Assembly (NCBI GenBank): GCA_039680175.1
Contig: JBDKTO010000092.1
Coordinates: 1-43,413 of the forward strand
From: Veillonellales bacterium
GTDB taxonomy: Bacteria > Bacillota > Negativicutes > JAAYSF01
Reading direction: 5' to 3'
Length of the DNA: 43,413 nucleotides
Shown here: positions 16,524 through 23,978 of the stretch, piece by piece
Layout of the letters: the number at the start of each line of letters is the position of its first letter
Numbering within the stretch: the first letter of the stretch is position 1
The notes under the pieces: model-generated
The model's input: the letters and a program-made list of their open reading frames with translations, nothing else
What the model was told of the DNA's origin: nothing
Database searches by the model: none
Program-made: the position numbers and the translations under genes

Positions 16524-16864
16524 TTCTTCTCAAAAGCATCCAAACATTCTTCGACTAACGTAGCACAATATGCTGTTGTGGGTGAACCGCCGAAGGCTAC
16601 TGCCAGAGTAGCCGCCTCCAGAATTTCATCCCGGTTTGCCCCTACTTCCAAGGATTTAAAAACATGAAAAGCAATGCAATATTCACAACGGGCATAGGCA
16701 GCGATAGCCAATGCCATTAGTTCTTTGTATTTCGCCGGAATTTCCCCTTCAATAAAACAAGCATTAGTAATATTAACAAATGCAGCGGCTACTTCCGGTG
16801 TATCCTTGCCTAATTTTCCTAAACCTGCCTGAAAGTCATTCAATAATTTGCGTGGATCTGCCAT
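16520..16864 (-). CDS. AhpD/carboxymuconolactone decarboxylase-family protein
   Basis: 114 residues from ATG 16864, GAGGAGGAA upstream. Conserved E..C60-EYC63-AFH67 is the redox-active CxxC plus histidine of AhpD-like proteins, in the all-helical CMD fold. In Mycobacterium, AhpD takes electrons from the lipoyl group of dihydrolipoamide acyltransferase, which gives this protein a sensible role here: thiol-disulfide exchange with lipoyl carriers or detoxification of peroxides. It stands between lipA and the LplA-like ligase in the same operon. Confidence 0.85.
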   Translation of the reverse strand: MADPRKLLNDFQAGLGKLGKDTPEVAAAFVNITNACFIEGEIPAKYKELMALAIAAYARCEYCIAFHVFKSLEVGANRDEILEAATLAVAFGGSPTTAYCATLVEECLDAFEKK

Positions 16865-16892
16865 AATCAAATTCCTCCTCATTATATCTCGG

Positions 16893-17768
16893 TTATTGTC
16901 GGCGGGAACCCGCCAAAACCTGTTGATATGCTTCACGGGCGTAATACGAGCTTCGTACCAGCGGATTGGCAACAACAACCTTAAAACCGATTTTTAAACC
17001 GATGCGGCGATACTCCTCAAATTCCTTGGGTGTTACATAACGTTCCATGGGAATATGAGCGGCGGAAGGCCGTAAGTATTGTCCAAGAGTTAAAATATCA
17101 CAGCCGGCACGGTTGAGATCTTCCATCACTTTGGTAACTTCGCCAACGCTTTCCCCTAATCCCAGCATCATGCCGGATTTGGTAATCATCTTCGGATCAA
17201 TCTTTTTAACTGTTGCAAACAGGTCGACAGAACGCTGGTAATCCGCCTCAGGCCGTACCCGGCTGTACAAAGCGGGTACGGTTTCCACATTGTGATTCAG
17301 CACACTGGGCCGCGCTGCCACGACAACAGCCAAAGCAGCCTCGCTGCCGGCTAAATCCGGTATCAACACTTCAATAGCAGCATCCGGTACTTTATGATAA
17401 ACCGACTGCAGAACCGCCGCATAATGGCCGGCTCCGCCATCGGGCAAATCATCCCGGGTGACTGAAGTAATTACAATGTATTTTAAACCAAGAGTCTGAA
17501 CCGCTTCAGCCAGATTGTCCGGCTCCGCCGGGTCGGGCCGGCCGGGAATGCCATGATGAACGGCGCAAAACCGGCAATTGCGGGTACAGACATCTCCCAG
17601 AATCATGAAGGTGGCTGTCTGATGCCCAAAGCACTCTCCCACATTGGGACACTGGGCGCTTTCGCATACGGTATGCAAATCCAGCCGATCCATCAGCATT
17701 TTAATTTGCTGCATTTTTGCCGCATCGGGACTTTTAATCTTCAACCACTCAGGCCTTACTGCTTCCAT
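16893..17768 (-). CDS. lipA: lipoyl synthase
   Basis: 291 residues. Auxiliary-cluster motif C35-x4-C40-x5-C46 (CESAQCPNVGEC), radical SAM motif CTRNCRFC (61-68) and the C-terminal RSSY motif whose serine ligates the auxiliary cluster. Inserts two sulfurs into octanoyl groups on lipoyl domains. The start overlaps the end of lipB by 20 bases. It is the canonical counterpart of the LipS-like radical SAM pair in the same operon. A lipA homologue (acoS) is also known inside acetoin dehydrogenase clusters of Pelobacter. Confidence 0.97.
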   Translation of the reverse strand: MEAVRPEWLKIKSPDAAKMQQIKMLMDRLDLHTVCESAQCPNVGECFGHQTATFMILGDVCTRNCRFCAVHHGIPGRPDPAEPDNLAEAVQTLGLKYIVITSVTRDDLPDGGAGHYAAVLQSVYHKVPDAAIEVLIPDLAGSEAALAVVVAARPSVLNHNVETVPALYSRVRPEADYQRSVDLFATVKKIDPKMITKSGMMLGLGESVGEVTKVMEDLNRAGCDILTLGQYLRPSAAHIPMERYVTPKEFEEYRRIGLKIGFKVVVANPLVRSSYYAREAYQQVLAGSRRQ

Positions 17769-18426
17769 TTTCGCCGCTCCTTACCGGTACGATTTTTACC
17801 TCAAATACTTCAGCGAATTTTTCAATCACCTGCCGGCAAATTTCATTCCGGCTCACCGTCACGCCGAAATATTCCATACTGGCTACCGGACGATCAGTGA
17901 TACCGCAAGGATTAATCATGCTGAAATGCTGCATGTTAGGACGAACATTCAGGGCAAATCCATGCATAGACACCCAGCCTTTCACACCAACACCAATAGC
18001 AGCGATCTTCCCTTGCTCTGTCCAGACACCGGTAAGCCCCTTTTCACGAAAGCCTTCAATACCATACTCGCTGACGGTACGGATAATCACCTCTTCCAGT
18101 TGGCGTACATAACGGTGCATATCCCGGCCGTGCTTGGTCAAATCCAGGATGGGATAACATACCACCTGGCCCGGACCGTGATAGGTAACATCACCGCCGC
18201 GGTCCACATCATAAACGGAAATATTTTCCGTTTTCAGGACAGAGTCATCTACTTTGATATTGGTATGGCTGCCGGCCCGGCCAACGGTAAACACCGGATC
18301 ATGCTCCAGCAGAATCAGACTGTCTTCAATTTCCCCTTTTCGCCGCTGAGCAACCATTTTCAGCTGCATCTCCCAGGCAGCCGGATAGGGAATGCGTTTC
18401 AGGTTCAGTAGGCAGACTTGTTTCAT
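17749..18426 (-). CDS. lipB: octanoyl-ACP:protein N-octanoyltransferase
   Basis: 225 residues. RGGDVTYHGPGQ (76-87), Lys140 in GKIAAIGV and the catalytic Cys174 in MINPCGI are all present. Transfers octanoate from ACP to lipoyl domains, giving the substrate for LipA. It starts two bases after the E2 stop codon, so E2 and its modifying enzymes are made together. Confidence 0.97.
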   Translation of the reverse strand: MKQVCLLNLKRIPYPAAWEMQLKMVAQRRKGEIEDSLILLEHDPVFTVGRAGSHTNIKVDDSVLKTENISVYDVDRGGDVTYHGPGQVVCYPILDLTKHGRDMHRYVRQLEEVIIRTVSEYGIEGFREKGLTGVWTEQGKIAAIGVGVKGWVSMHGFALNVRPNMQHFSMINPCGITDRPVASMEYFGVTVSRNEICRQVIEKFAEVFEVKIVPVRSGENGSSKA

Positions 18427-18428
18427 CG

Positions 18429-19760
18429 TTATAATAGTATGCTCATCGGATCTTCTAAATAGCCTTTAATGCATTTCAGGAATTTAGCTGCCTGGGCACC
18501 GTCCAGGATGCGATGATCGAAGGATAAACTCAAGGTCATCATTGAGGCGATCACAATTTCGTCCTTCACAACCACCGGTTTTTTGATAATGCGGCCAACC
18601 CCTAAAATTGCGCTTTCCGGCTGATTAATAACCGGGGTAAAGCCGTCTACATCGTAGCCGCCTAAATTACTGATGGTAAAGGTACCACCGCTTAACAAAT
18701 CCAGGCTCAGCTTATTGCTGCGGGCATTGTCGGCATTTTCCTTGCATCTGGCATGAATTTCTTTCAAGCCGCATTTATCGGCATTGCGCAGTACAGGAAC
18801 CAAAAGCCCGTTATCTAAAGCAACTGCTATACCAATATTGATGTCTTCATGTTTTACGACCGCATTATCGACGATAGAAGCGTTTACCATGGGGAAGTGC
18901 CCCAGAGCAGCAGCCACCATCTTGGTCAGAATATCGGTATAGGTGAAATGCACATCCGTATTATTGGCATTCAGTTCTTTTCTGAATTTTACCGTGGCAT
19001 CCACATTAATTTCGGTCATCAGGGTAACGTGCGGTGCGGTATGTTTACTTGCTGTCATGCGCTCGGCAATAACCTTACGCATGCCTACAAGGGGTTCTCC
19101 TGTTTTAGCTGCTGCCGGAGCGGGCTTGGCAGCCGGTGCCTGAGGAGCGGGAGCTGCTGCAGCTGCCGGTGCTTTCGCAGCCTTTTGCACGTCTTCTTCC
19201 ACAATCCGGCCTTCCGGACCGGTGCCGGCCACTTTGGCAAGATCAACTCCTAATTCGGCGGCAATTTTCTTGGCCAAAGGAGATGCTTTCACCCGTCCGC
19301 CTGCTTTAGGCGCAGTAAGCAGATATTTTTCCACATCAGCTGTCACGATCCGGCCTTCCGGACCGGAACCGGGCACTGCCTGAATATCAATCCCATTTTC
19401 TTCCGCCATTCTTTGGGCAGCCTTGGAGAATTTCGCTTCTTTCTTAGCTGCGGGAGCAGCCGCGGTAGCAGGCGCGCCGGCAGGAGCCGCAGCCGCGGCA
19501 CCGGGCTCGGCAATTTTTTCGTCGGCCGTACCGATAATGCACAGCAGTCCCTGTACCGGGATGGTTTCGCCCTCTTTGGCGGCAATGACCCGCAATATTC
19601 CGGCGGCATTCGATTCCACTTCGCTGGTAATTTTATCGGTCATAATCTCAACCAGGGCTTCGCCTTCTGCTACCGAGTCGCCAATCTGCTTTTTCCATTG
19701 TCCGATTGTTCCCTCGGTCATGGTTAATCCCAATTGAGGCATCTTAATTTCTGTAGCCAT
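18429..19760 (-). CDS. 2-oxo acid/acetoin dehydrogenase E2 (dihydrolipoamide acyltransferase)
   Basis: 443 residues. Lipoyl domain 1-78 with Lys43 in EIMTDKITSE; Ala/Pro linker; two successive peripheral-subunit-binding domains (about 110-147 and 157-194, each ending GPEGRIV..DV); a second Ala/Pro linker; catalytic acyltransferase domain from about 222 with FDHRILDG (His416). Most E2 chains have one such binding domain. It forms the core that accepts the acyl group from E1. It follows E1 beta set 2 by 27 bases. No E3 gene is found anywhere in the window although two binding domains are kept, so E3 is encoded elsewhere or replaced. Confidence 0.95.
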   Translation of the reverse strand: MATEIKMPQLGLTMTEGTIGQWKKQIGDSVAEGEALVEIMTDKITSEVESNAAGILRVIAAKEGETIPVQGLLCIIGTADEKIAEPGAAAAAPAGAPATAAAPAAKKEAKFSKAAQRMAEENGIDIQAVPGSGPEGRIVTADVEKYLLTAPKAGGRVKASPLAKKIAAELGVDLAKVAGTGPEGRIVEEDVQKAAKAPAAAAAPAPQAPAAKPAPAAAKTGEPLVGMRKVIAERMTASKHTAPHVTLMTEINVDATVKFRKELNANNTDVHFTYTDILTKMVAAALGHFPMVNASIVDNAVVKHEDINIGIAVALDNGLLVPVLRNADKCGLKEIHARCKENADNARSNKLSLDLLSGGTFTISNLGGYDVDGFTPVINQPESAILGVGRIIKKPVVVKDEIVIASMMTLSLSFDHRILDGAQAAKFLKCIKGYLEDPMSILL

Positions 19761-19787
19761 TATTTTTCTCCTTTCAGTATAAAGCGA

Positions 19788-20765
19788 TTATTTCCCCAGT
19801 ATTTCCTTTACGCCTGTGACAATATCCTTCGGATTGGGATAAATAAGATCCTCAAGCGCCGGGCTGAAAGGCGGAATTACATTCAGACCCGCAACCCGTT
19901 TCACCGGTGCATCTAATTCATCAAAAGCACCCTCCATGATTTGAGCCGAAATTTCTCCTGCATAGCCGCAGCGTTTCGGTGCCTCCTGAACAATTACGAC
20001 CCGGTGGGTCTTCTTAATTGATGCCTCAATCGTCTCCCAATCGAGAGGAACCAACGTCCTAAGATCGATGACTTCGGCGTCAATTCCTTCATCCGCCAAT
20101 TCCTTCGCCGCCTGCAAGGCAAAAGTAACCTGACGGGAATACGCGATGATAGTTACGTCCTTGCCGGCACGCTTTACATCTGCTTTTCCCAGCGGAATGA
20201 TGTATTCTTCCTCCGGTACCTCTCCCTTGCCGGCATAAAGCAGTTTATGTTCAATAAACATAATCGGGTCATCATCGCGAATGGCCGCTTTTAACAGACC
20301 TTTAGCATCATACGGCGTTGCCGGTGCAACTACTTTTAACCCCGGTATGTGAGTAAACAAAGATTCCAAACTTTGCGAATGCTGACCGGCATTTCGGCGT
20401 CCTGCGCCTTCCGGCGCCCGAATGACCATCGGAACCTTAACTTGTCCGCCTGTCATATACCGCATTTTGGCCGCCTGATTAATAATCGGATCAAAACAAA
20501 CACTGGTAAAGTCAACATACATTAACTCGGCTACCGGACGCATTCCCCTTATTGCCGCACCAACCGACATGCCGATAAAGCCGGATTCAGAGATTGGCGT
20601 ATCAATTACGCGGTTTTCACCGAACTCATCGCGAAATCCTTTCGTCAAACCAAAGACACTGCCCATAATTCCCATATCTTCGCCAAGAATAAAAACATTT
20701 TCATCCCGGACCATTTCTTCATGCATGGCTTCGCTGATAGCCTTCCCGTAAGTAATCTTTCTCAT
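19788..20765 (-). CDS. 2-oxo acid/acetoin dehydrogenase E1 beta subunit (set 2)
   Basis: 325 residues, MRKITYGKAI start, GEDMGIMGSVFG, IDTPISESGF, AGQHSQSLE and C-terminal VIVQEAPKRCG. Overlaps E1 alpha set 2 by 4 bases (ATG within the stop region) and is followed by E2. It is a clear paralogue of the set 1 beta subunit but not a recent copy, which suggests different substrates or regulation. AcoB-like; the exact substrate is not set by sequence. Confidence 0.93.
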   Translation of the reverse strand: MRKITYGKAISEAMHEEMVRDENVFILGEDMGIMGSVFGLTKGFRDEFGENRVIDTPISESGFIGMSVGAAIRGMRPVAELMYVDFTSVCFDPIINQAAKMRYMTGGQVKVPMVIRAPEGAGRRNAGQHSQSLESLFTHIPGLKVVAPATPYDAKGLLKAAIRDDDPIMFIEHKLLYAGKGEVPEEEYIIPLGKADVKRAGKDVTIIAYSRQVTFALQAAKELADEGIDAEVIDLRTLVPLDWETIEASIKKTHRVVIVQEAPKRCGYAGEISAQIMEGAFDELDAPVKRVAGLNVIPPFSPALEDLIYPNPKDIVTGVKEILGK

Positions 20766-21757
20766 CGAGTAACACTCCTCTCGTTGTCAGTGACATATAC
20801 ATCCGTCGTAACTTCTGCTGCCTCAGGGAAAGGAGATTCCTCGGCAAACTTAACAGCCGCCTCGATTTCCGCTTTGACCTCCCCTTGTATTTTGTCCAAT
20901 TCTTCCTCAGTAGCAAAGTGATTCGCCAATATATCCTGGCGCAAACGGGCGATACAATCTTTTGCTTTCCATTCGTTTATTTCTTCCTTCGTCCGGTACA
21001 CCATGGGATCCCCTTCATAATGTCCATGCCAGCGATATGTTTTGCTTTCAATCAAGGTCGGCCCTTCACCCTTTCTGGCCCGCTCCGCCGCCGCCTGTAC
21101 CGCGTCATAGACAGCAAAAACGTCATTGCCATCCACGACAACACCGGCAATATTATACCCCTTGGCCCTGTCGGCGATATCTTCGGTATTGGTTACCCGG
21201 TCAATGCAGACCGAAACGCCATATTTATTATTCTCACACATGAAAATCATCGGCAGATGCCAGGCAGCCGCCATGTTCATCGTTTCATGAAAAGTCCCCT
21301 GATTGGAAGCCGCATCGCCAAAGAAGGATAAGGTTACTTCATCGGTTCCTTTTATTTTGGAAGCCAGAGCCGAGCCGCCGGCAATCGGAATCCCGGCGCC
21401 AACAATGCCATTGGCGCCTAAAATACCCAGTCCGACATTGGCAATATGCATGGACCCGCCCTTGCCGTGACAATAGCCGGTCTCTTTGCCAAACAGTTCG
21501 GCAAACATCAATTTTACATCGCCGCCTTTAGCAATGCATTGGCCATGGCCGCGATGCGTCGCTGTAATAAAGTCGGTTGGCCGCAAGCCCTGACAAGCAC
21601 CGACATTGGATGCTTCCTGGCCAATACAAGTATGAATATTGCCGGACATTCTTGCCTGGGTAAATAATTCAGACGCTTTTTCATCAAAAGCCCGTACTTT
21701 AGACATTTCCCGGTAAAACTTTAGTGATAACTCCTTGCCATGCTTTTTTGCGCTCAC
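20762..21757 (-). CDS. 2-oxo acid/acetoin dehydrogenase E1 alpha subunit (set 2)
   Basis: 331 residues from a GTG at 21757, chosen because GGAGGG lies eight bases upstream and the site is four bases past the previous stop; the frame is open to 21814. It has THRGHGQCIAKG, GKGGSMHI and the ThDP motif FFGDAASNQGTFHE ending CENNKY. The usual GDG is GDA here. It binds ThDP and Mg2+ with the beta subunit and performs the first decarboxylation or cleavage. First E1 gene of the long operon, after the PPC-domain gene. Confidence 0.93.
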   Translation of the reverse strand: MSAKKHGKELSLKFYREMSKVRAFDEKASELFTQARMSGNIHTCIGQEASNVGACQGLRPTDFITATHRGHGQCIAKGGDVKLMFAELFGKETGYCHGKGGSMHIANVGLGILGANGIVGAGIPIAGGSALASKIKGTDEVTLSFFGDAASNQGTFHETMNMAAAWHLPMIFMCENNKYGVSVCIDRVTNTEDIADRAKGYNIAGVVVDGNDVFAVYDAVQAAAERARKGEGPTLIESKTYRWHGHYEGDPMVYRTKEEINEWKAKDCIARLRQDILANHFATEEELDKIQGEVKAEIEAAVKFAEESPFPEAAEVTTDVYVTDNERSVTR

Positions 21758-21761
21758 TGTA

Positions 21762-22250
21762 TCATCCCTCCAATTTTTCCGGACTGAATTGGACAAATCC
21801 GGTTTCCTCATCATAACGGCGCACCATGTTTACGCCGGAAATTTCATTAATAATTACATCCACCGTAGCTAAAACCACATTACCGGTTACAAAATGCCCG
21901 CCCCATATATGCATTTCCTTATCACTGGCCGAACCGTGGAAATGCAGCAAATACTTACCGTCATCCGACTGACAGACGATACCCTGCCCGCCGAGAAATT
22001 CAACCGGCCCTTCAATGATTACCGGATCGCTGTACTTGATACCGATAGGAGTACCGGTCTGAGGAATAGGATAAACAAATGTAGCCATTTTAAGACATCC
22101 CACAGCACAAGCAACAACAGCATACTTCACATCATGCCGTCGGCAGACTTCTTCGATTCCTTCCAGCATATCGGTCCCAGGCAGGAGCCGGGCAACAATC
22201 GTGCGGCCAGTTCCGCCTTCCACGGATTTAATGCGCATTACCTTTTCCAT
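21762..22250 (-). CDS. PPC (DUF296) domain protein
   Basis: 162 residues; ATG at 22250 preferred (AAAGGAG seven bases upstream) over the ATG at 22256. A single PPC domain is seen: FARLLPG-like start (IVARLLPGTDMLEGIEEVC), AVGCLKMATFVYP, GPVEFLGGQGIV and HFHGSASDKEMHIWGGHF with conserved histidines. Bacterial stand-alone PPC proteins form trimers; their function is poorly known, and the AT-hook of plant relatives is absent. It lies between the transporter and E1 alpha, so it may have a metabolic or sensory role in this pathway. Confidence 0.85.
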   Translation of the reverse strand: MEKVMRIKSVEGGTGRTIVARLLPGTDMLEGIEEVCRRHDVKYAVVACAVGCLKMATFVYPIPQTGTPIGIKYSDPVIIEGPVEFLGGQGIVCQSDDGKYLLHFHGSASDKEMHIWGGHFVTGNVVLATVDVIINEISGVNMVRRYDEETGFVQFSPEKLEG

Positions 22251-22332
22251 AGACATTCTCCTTTGGTTATTGAGGGGCGGCTATTCAGGACAACCCCTAT
22301 TACAGACGCCCCCTGTATTCACTTATGCTCCC

Positions 22333-23598
22333 TTACCTGCCGGCAGAGATAGCATTTGTGTCAGTTTTGGGTACCTCTTTGATAAAGGCAACGATAATTG
22401 CCGTAGCAACCTCTGCGCCCACCATAAAGGTAAATGCCGCATCGTAGCCCGACATGCCAACTAAGTAACCGATAATAATGGGAGCAAAAACGCCGCCAAG
22501 ATTACCGCCGGTATTCATAACTGCAGAAGAAGTACCGGCAAATTTCCGTTTTACACATTCCATCGGCAGAGCCCAGAAAGGTCCAAACGCCAGGCCGATT
22601 ACGAAACCGGCGCAAACGAGAGCTGTCATAGCGCCTGTTTCAGTGCTTGCAGCCACAACGCCATAAAGCACCGGAGCAGCTAACAACGTTGCCACAATAA
22701 CCTGAATTTTACGGTTGCGTCCTTTTAAAATCTTATCAGAAATCAAACCGCCAATTGGCTGAGCTACCCCCAGAGCCAGGAAAGGCAGTCCGGCAAAAAT
22801 CCCCATTTTAACCATAGCAAAACCCCGGGCTTTGACTAAATAAGTCGGCAGCCAAGTCATCAATCCATAAAACGTGCAGAGGAAAGTAAAGTATGCCATT
22901 GCCAGCAGCCAAGTATTGCGGTTTTTAAACACGCTGCCAATACCTGCCGGTTCGCCATCATCTTCATCTTCTGATTGGGCAGCTTCCTGCTGACCGCTGC
23001 GAATGTATTCCAACTCTTCCTTAGTAATCTTCGGGTCTTCTTCCGGTGAATTATGAACAGCATACATCCAGATCGGAATAATCAAAAACCCAATAATACC
23101 AAAAATATAGAAGATGGAGTGCCAGCCCCATGCTCCTATGATTGCCACCGCCAGCGGCGGTGCAACGGCCGGCCCTAACGAATTAGCAGATGTAAAAATT
23201 GCATTGGCAGTCGCCCGTTCCCGGTCGGGAAACCAATTACTGTTTAACTTAAACGCACAGGGTGGATGAACGCCCTCGCCACAACCAAATAGTAACCGCA
23301 CAAGATAGAAATGGGAAAACCCGCGGGCAAGACCGGTGGCCACCGTCATAAAGGACCACCATACCAGCGCAAATGTCATAACTTTTTTCGGACCTTTTTT
23401 ATCCCCGAGAATCCCGCCTGGGATTTGTAAAATGGTATACGTAATAAAGAAAGCACTTAATACGTAACCGGCCTGCTCGGGGCTAAAGTTAAAATCTTTG
23501 GAAATCGACGGCATTGCTACCGACAGATTTACCCGATCCAAAAAAGCCACAAAGAAAACCAGCCAAGATGCGGCTAACAATATCCAGCGTCGCTGCAT
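22333..23598 (-). CDS. MFS transporter, anion:cation symporter-type
   Basis: About 421 residues with twelve predicted membrane segments and a charged central loop rich in Glu/Asp (SEDEDDGEPAG). The first helix carries FLDRVNLSVAMP and loop 2-3 GDKKGPKKV, typical of the ACS family (hexuronate, galactonate, phthalate and similar organic anions). Start at 23598 because AAGGAGAG is properly spaced; an ATG two codons upstream is too close. It is the first gene after the sigma-54 promoter, so its substrate is probably the inducer or substrate of the whole cluster: an organic acid. Confidence 0.9.
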   Translation of the reverse strand: MQRRWILLAASWLVFFVAFLDRVNLSVAMPSISKDFNFSPEQAGYVLSAFFITYTILQIPGGILGDKKGPKKVMTFALVWWSFMTVATGLARGFSHFYLVRLLFGCGEGVHPPCAFKLNSNWFPDRERATANAIFTSANSLGPAVAPPLAVAIIGAWGWHSIFYIFGIIGFLIIPIWMYAVHNSPEEDPKITKEELEYIRSGQQEAAQSEDEDDGEPAGIGSVFKNRNTWLLAMAYFTFLCTFYGLMTWLPTYLVKARGFAMVKMGIFAGLPFLALGVAQPIGGLISDKILKGRNRKIQVIVATLLAAPVLYGVVAASTETGAMTALVCAGFVIGLAFGPFWALPMECVKRKFAGTSSAVMNTGGNLGGVFAPIIIGYLVGMSGYDAAFTFMVGAEVATAIIVAFIKEVPKTDTNAISAGR

Positions 23599-23783
23599 AA
23601 TCATCTCTCCTTTTGTATTAATTCATTATTAATCAACCCAACATCCAGCATTTCATTAATAATAAAATTCGAGCGTGCAAAAGCTGCCTATACCCATTTT
23701 TTAGCCCGATAAAAACATATTGTTCACCTCTTCCGCTTCCGATATTTTCTGTATTTTTTGAGTTTCTTCTCGTTAGAAATTAT

Positions 23784-23801
23784 TTGCAAGAACCGTGCCA
23801 A
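23784..23801 (-). promoter_or_regulatory. sigma-54 (-24/-12) promoter of the lipoyl cluster
   Basis: On the minus strand the sequence reads TTGGCACGGTTCTTGCAA, with the invariant GG and GC ten bases apart: a match to TGGCAC-N5-TTGC. Transcription should begin near 23774, giving a leader of about 175 bases before the transporter ATG. The activator gene with a GAFTGA loop lies immediately upstream. The gene-free stretch 23605-23969 holds this promoter, the activator's terminator and two candidate enhancer dyads. Confidence 0.9.
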
Positions 23802-23873
23802 CTATCCCAATAAACACTTAACGGGCTATTTTACTGAACATTTATTTAATTTGATTAATTTAAACTGCTATAT

Positions 23874-23911
23874 AAAAAGCATGAGTGATCAAATATTGAA
23901 CACTCATGCTT
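23874..23911 (-). terminator. terminator of the sigma-54 activator gene (also carries an enhancer-like dyad)
   Basis: AAGCATGAGTG (23877-23887) pairs perfectly with CACTCATGCTT (23901-23911), and a T tract follows on the minus strand. It lies 58 bases beyond the activator stop. The inner part is TGAGTGATC-N7-GAACACTCA (23882-23906), a dyad about 110-130 bases upstream of the sigma-54 start site, so the element may double as an activator site. Confidence 0.75.
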
Positions 23912-23961
23912 GTGTATTGCAGGAACTTCCCTCACTTATTTATTGTTCGACAATCTTACAC

Positions 23962-23978
23962 TGTTCGTTTTAAGAACA
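23962..23978. promoter_or_regulatory. candidate upstream activator site
   Basis: TGTTC-N7-GAACA is a perfect dyad about 190 bases upstream of the predicted sigma-54 start, overlapping the stop codon of the activator gene. It shares its half sites and 7-base spacing with the dyads at 23882-23906 and 4661-4685. A shorter palindrome, TTGTTCGACAA, lies at 23943-23953. Binding by the neighbouring activator is inference. Confidence 0.5.

Noticed and set aside
17644-18411. A 255-codon plus-strand open frame opposite lipB and the end of E2, and other long plus-strand frames such as 5694-6362
   Set aside because: They lie antisense to strong, motif-bearing genes and their translations are low in family-like pattern; codon-position mirroring explains them.
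23688-23702. A second sigma-54-like box in the reverse complement of GTGCAAAAGCTGCC
   Set aside because: GG and GC are only eight bases apart, not ten; the site at 23784-23801 fits exactly.
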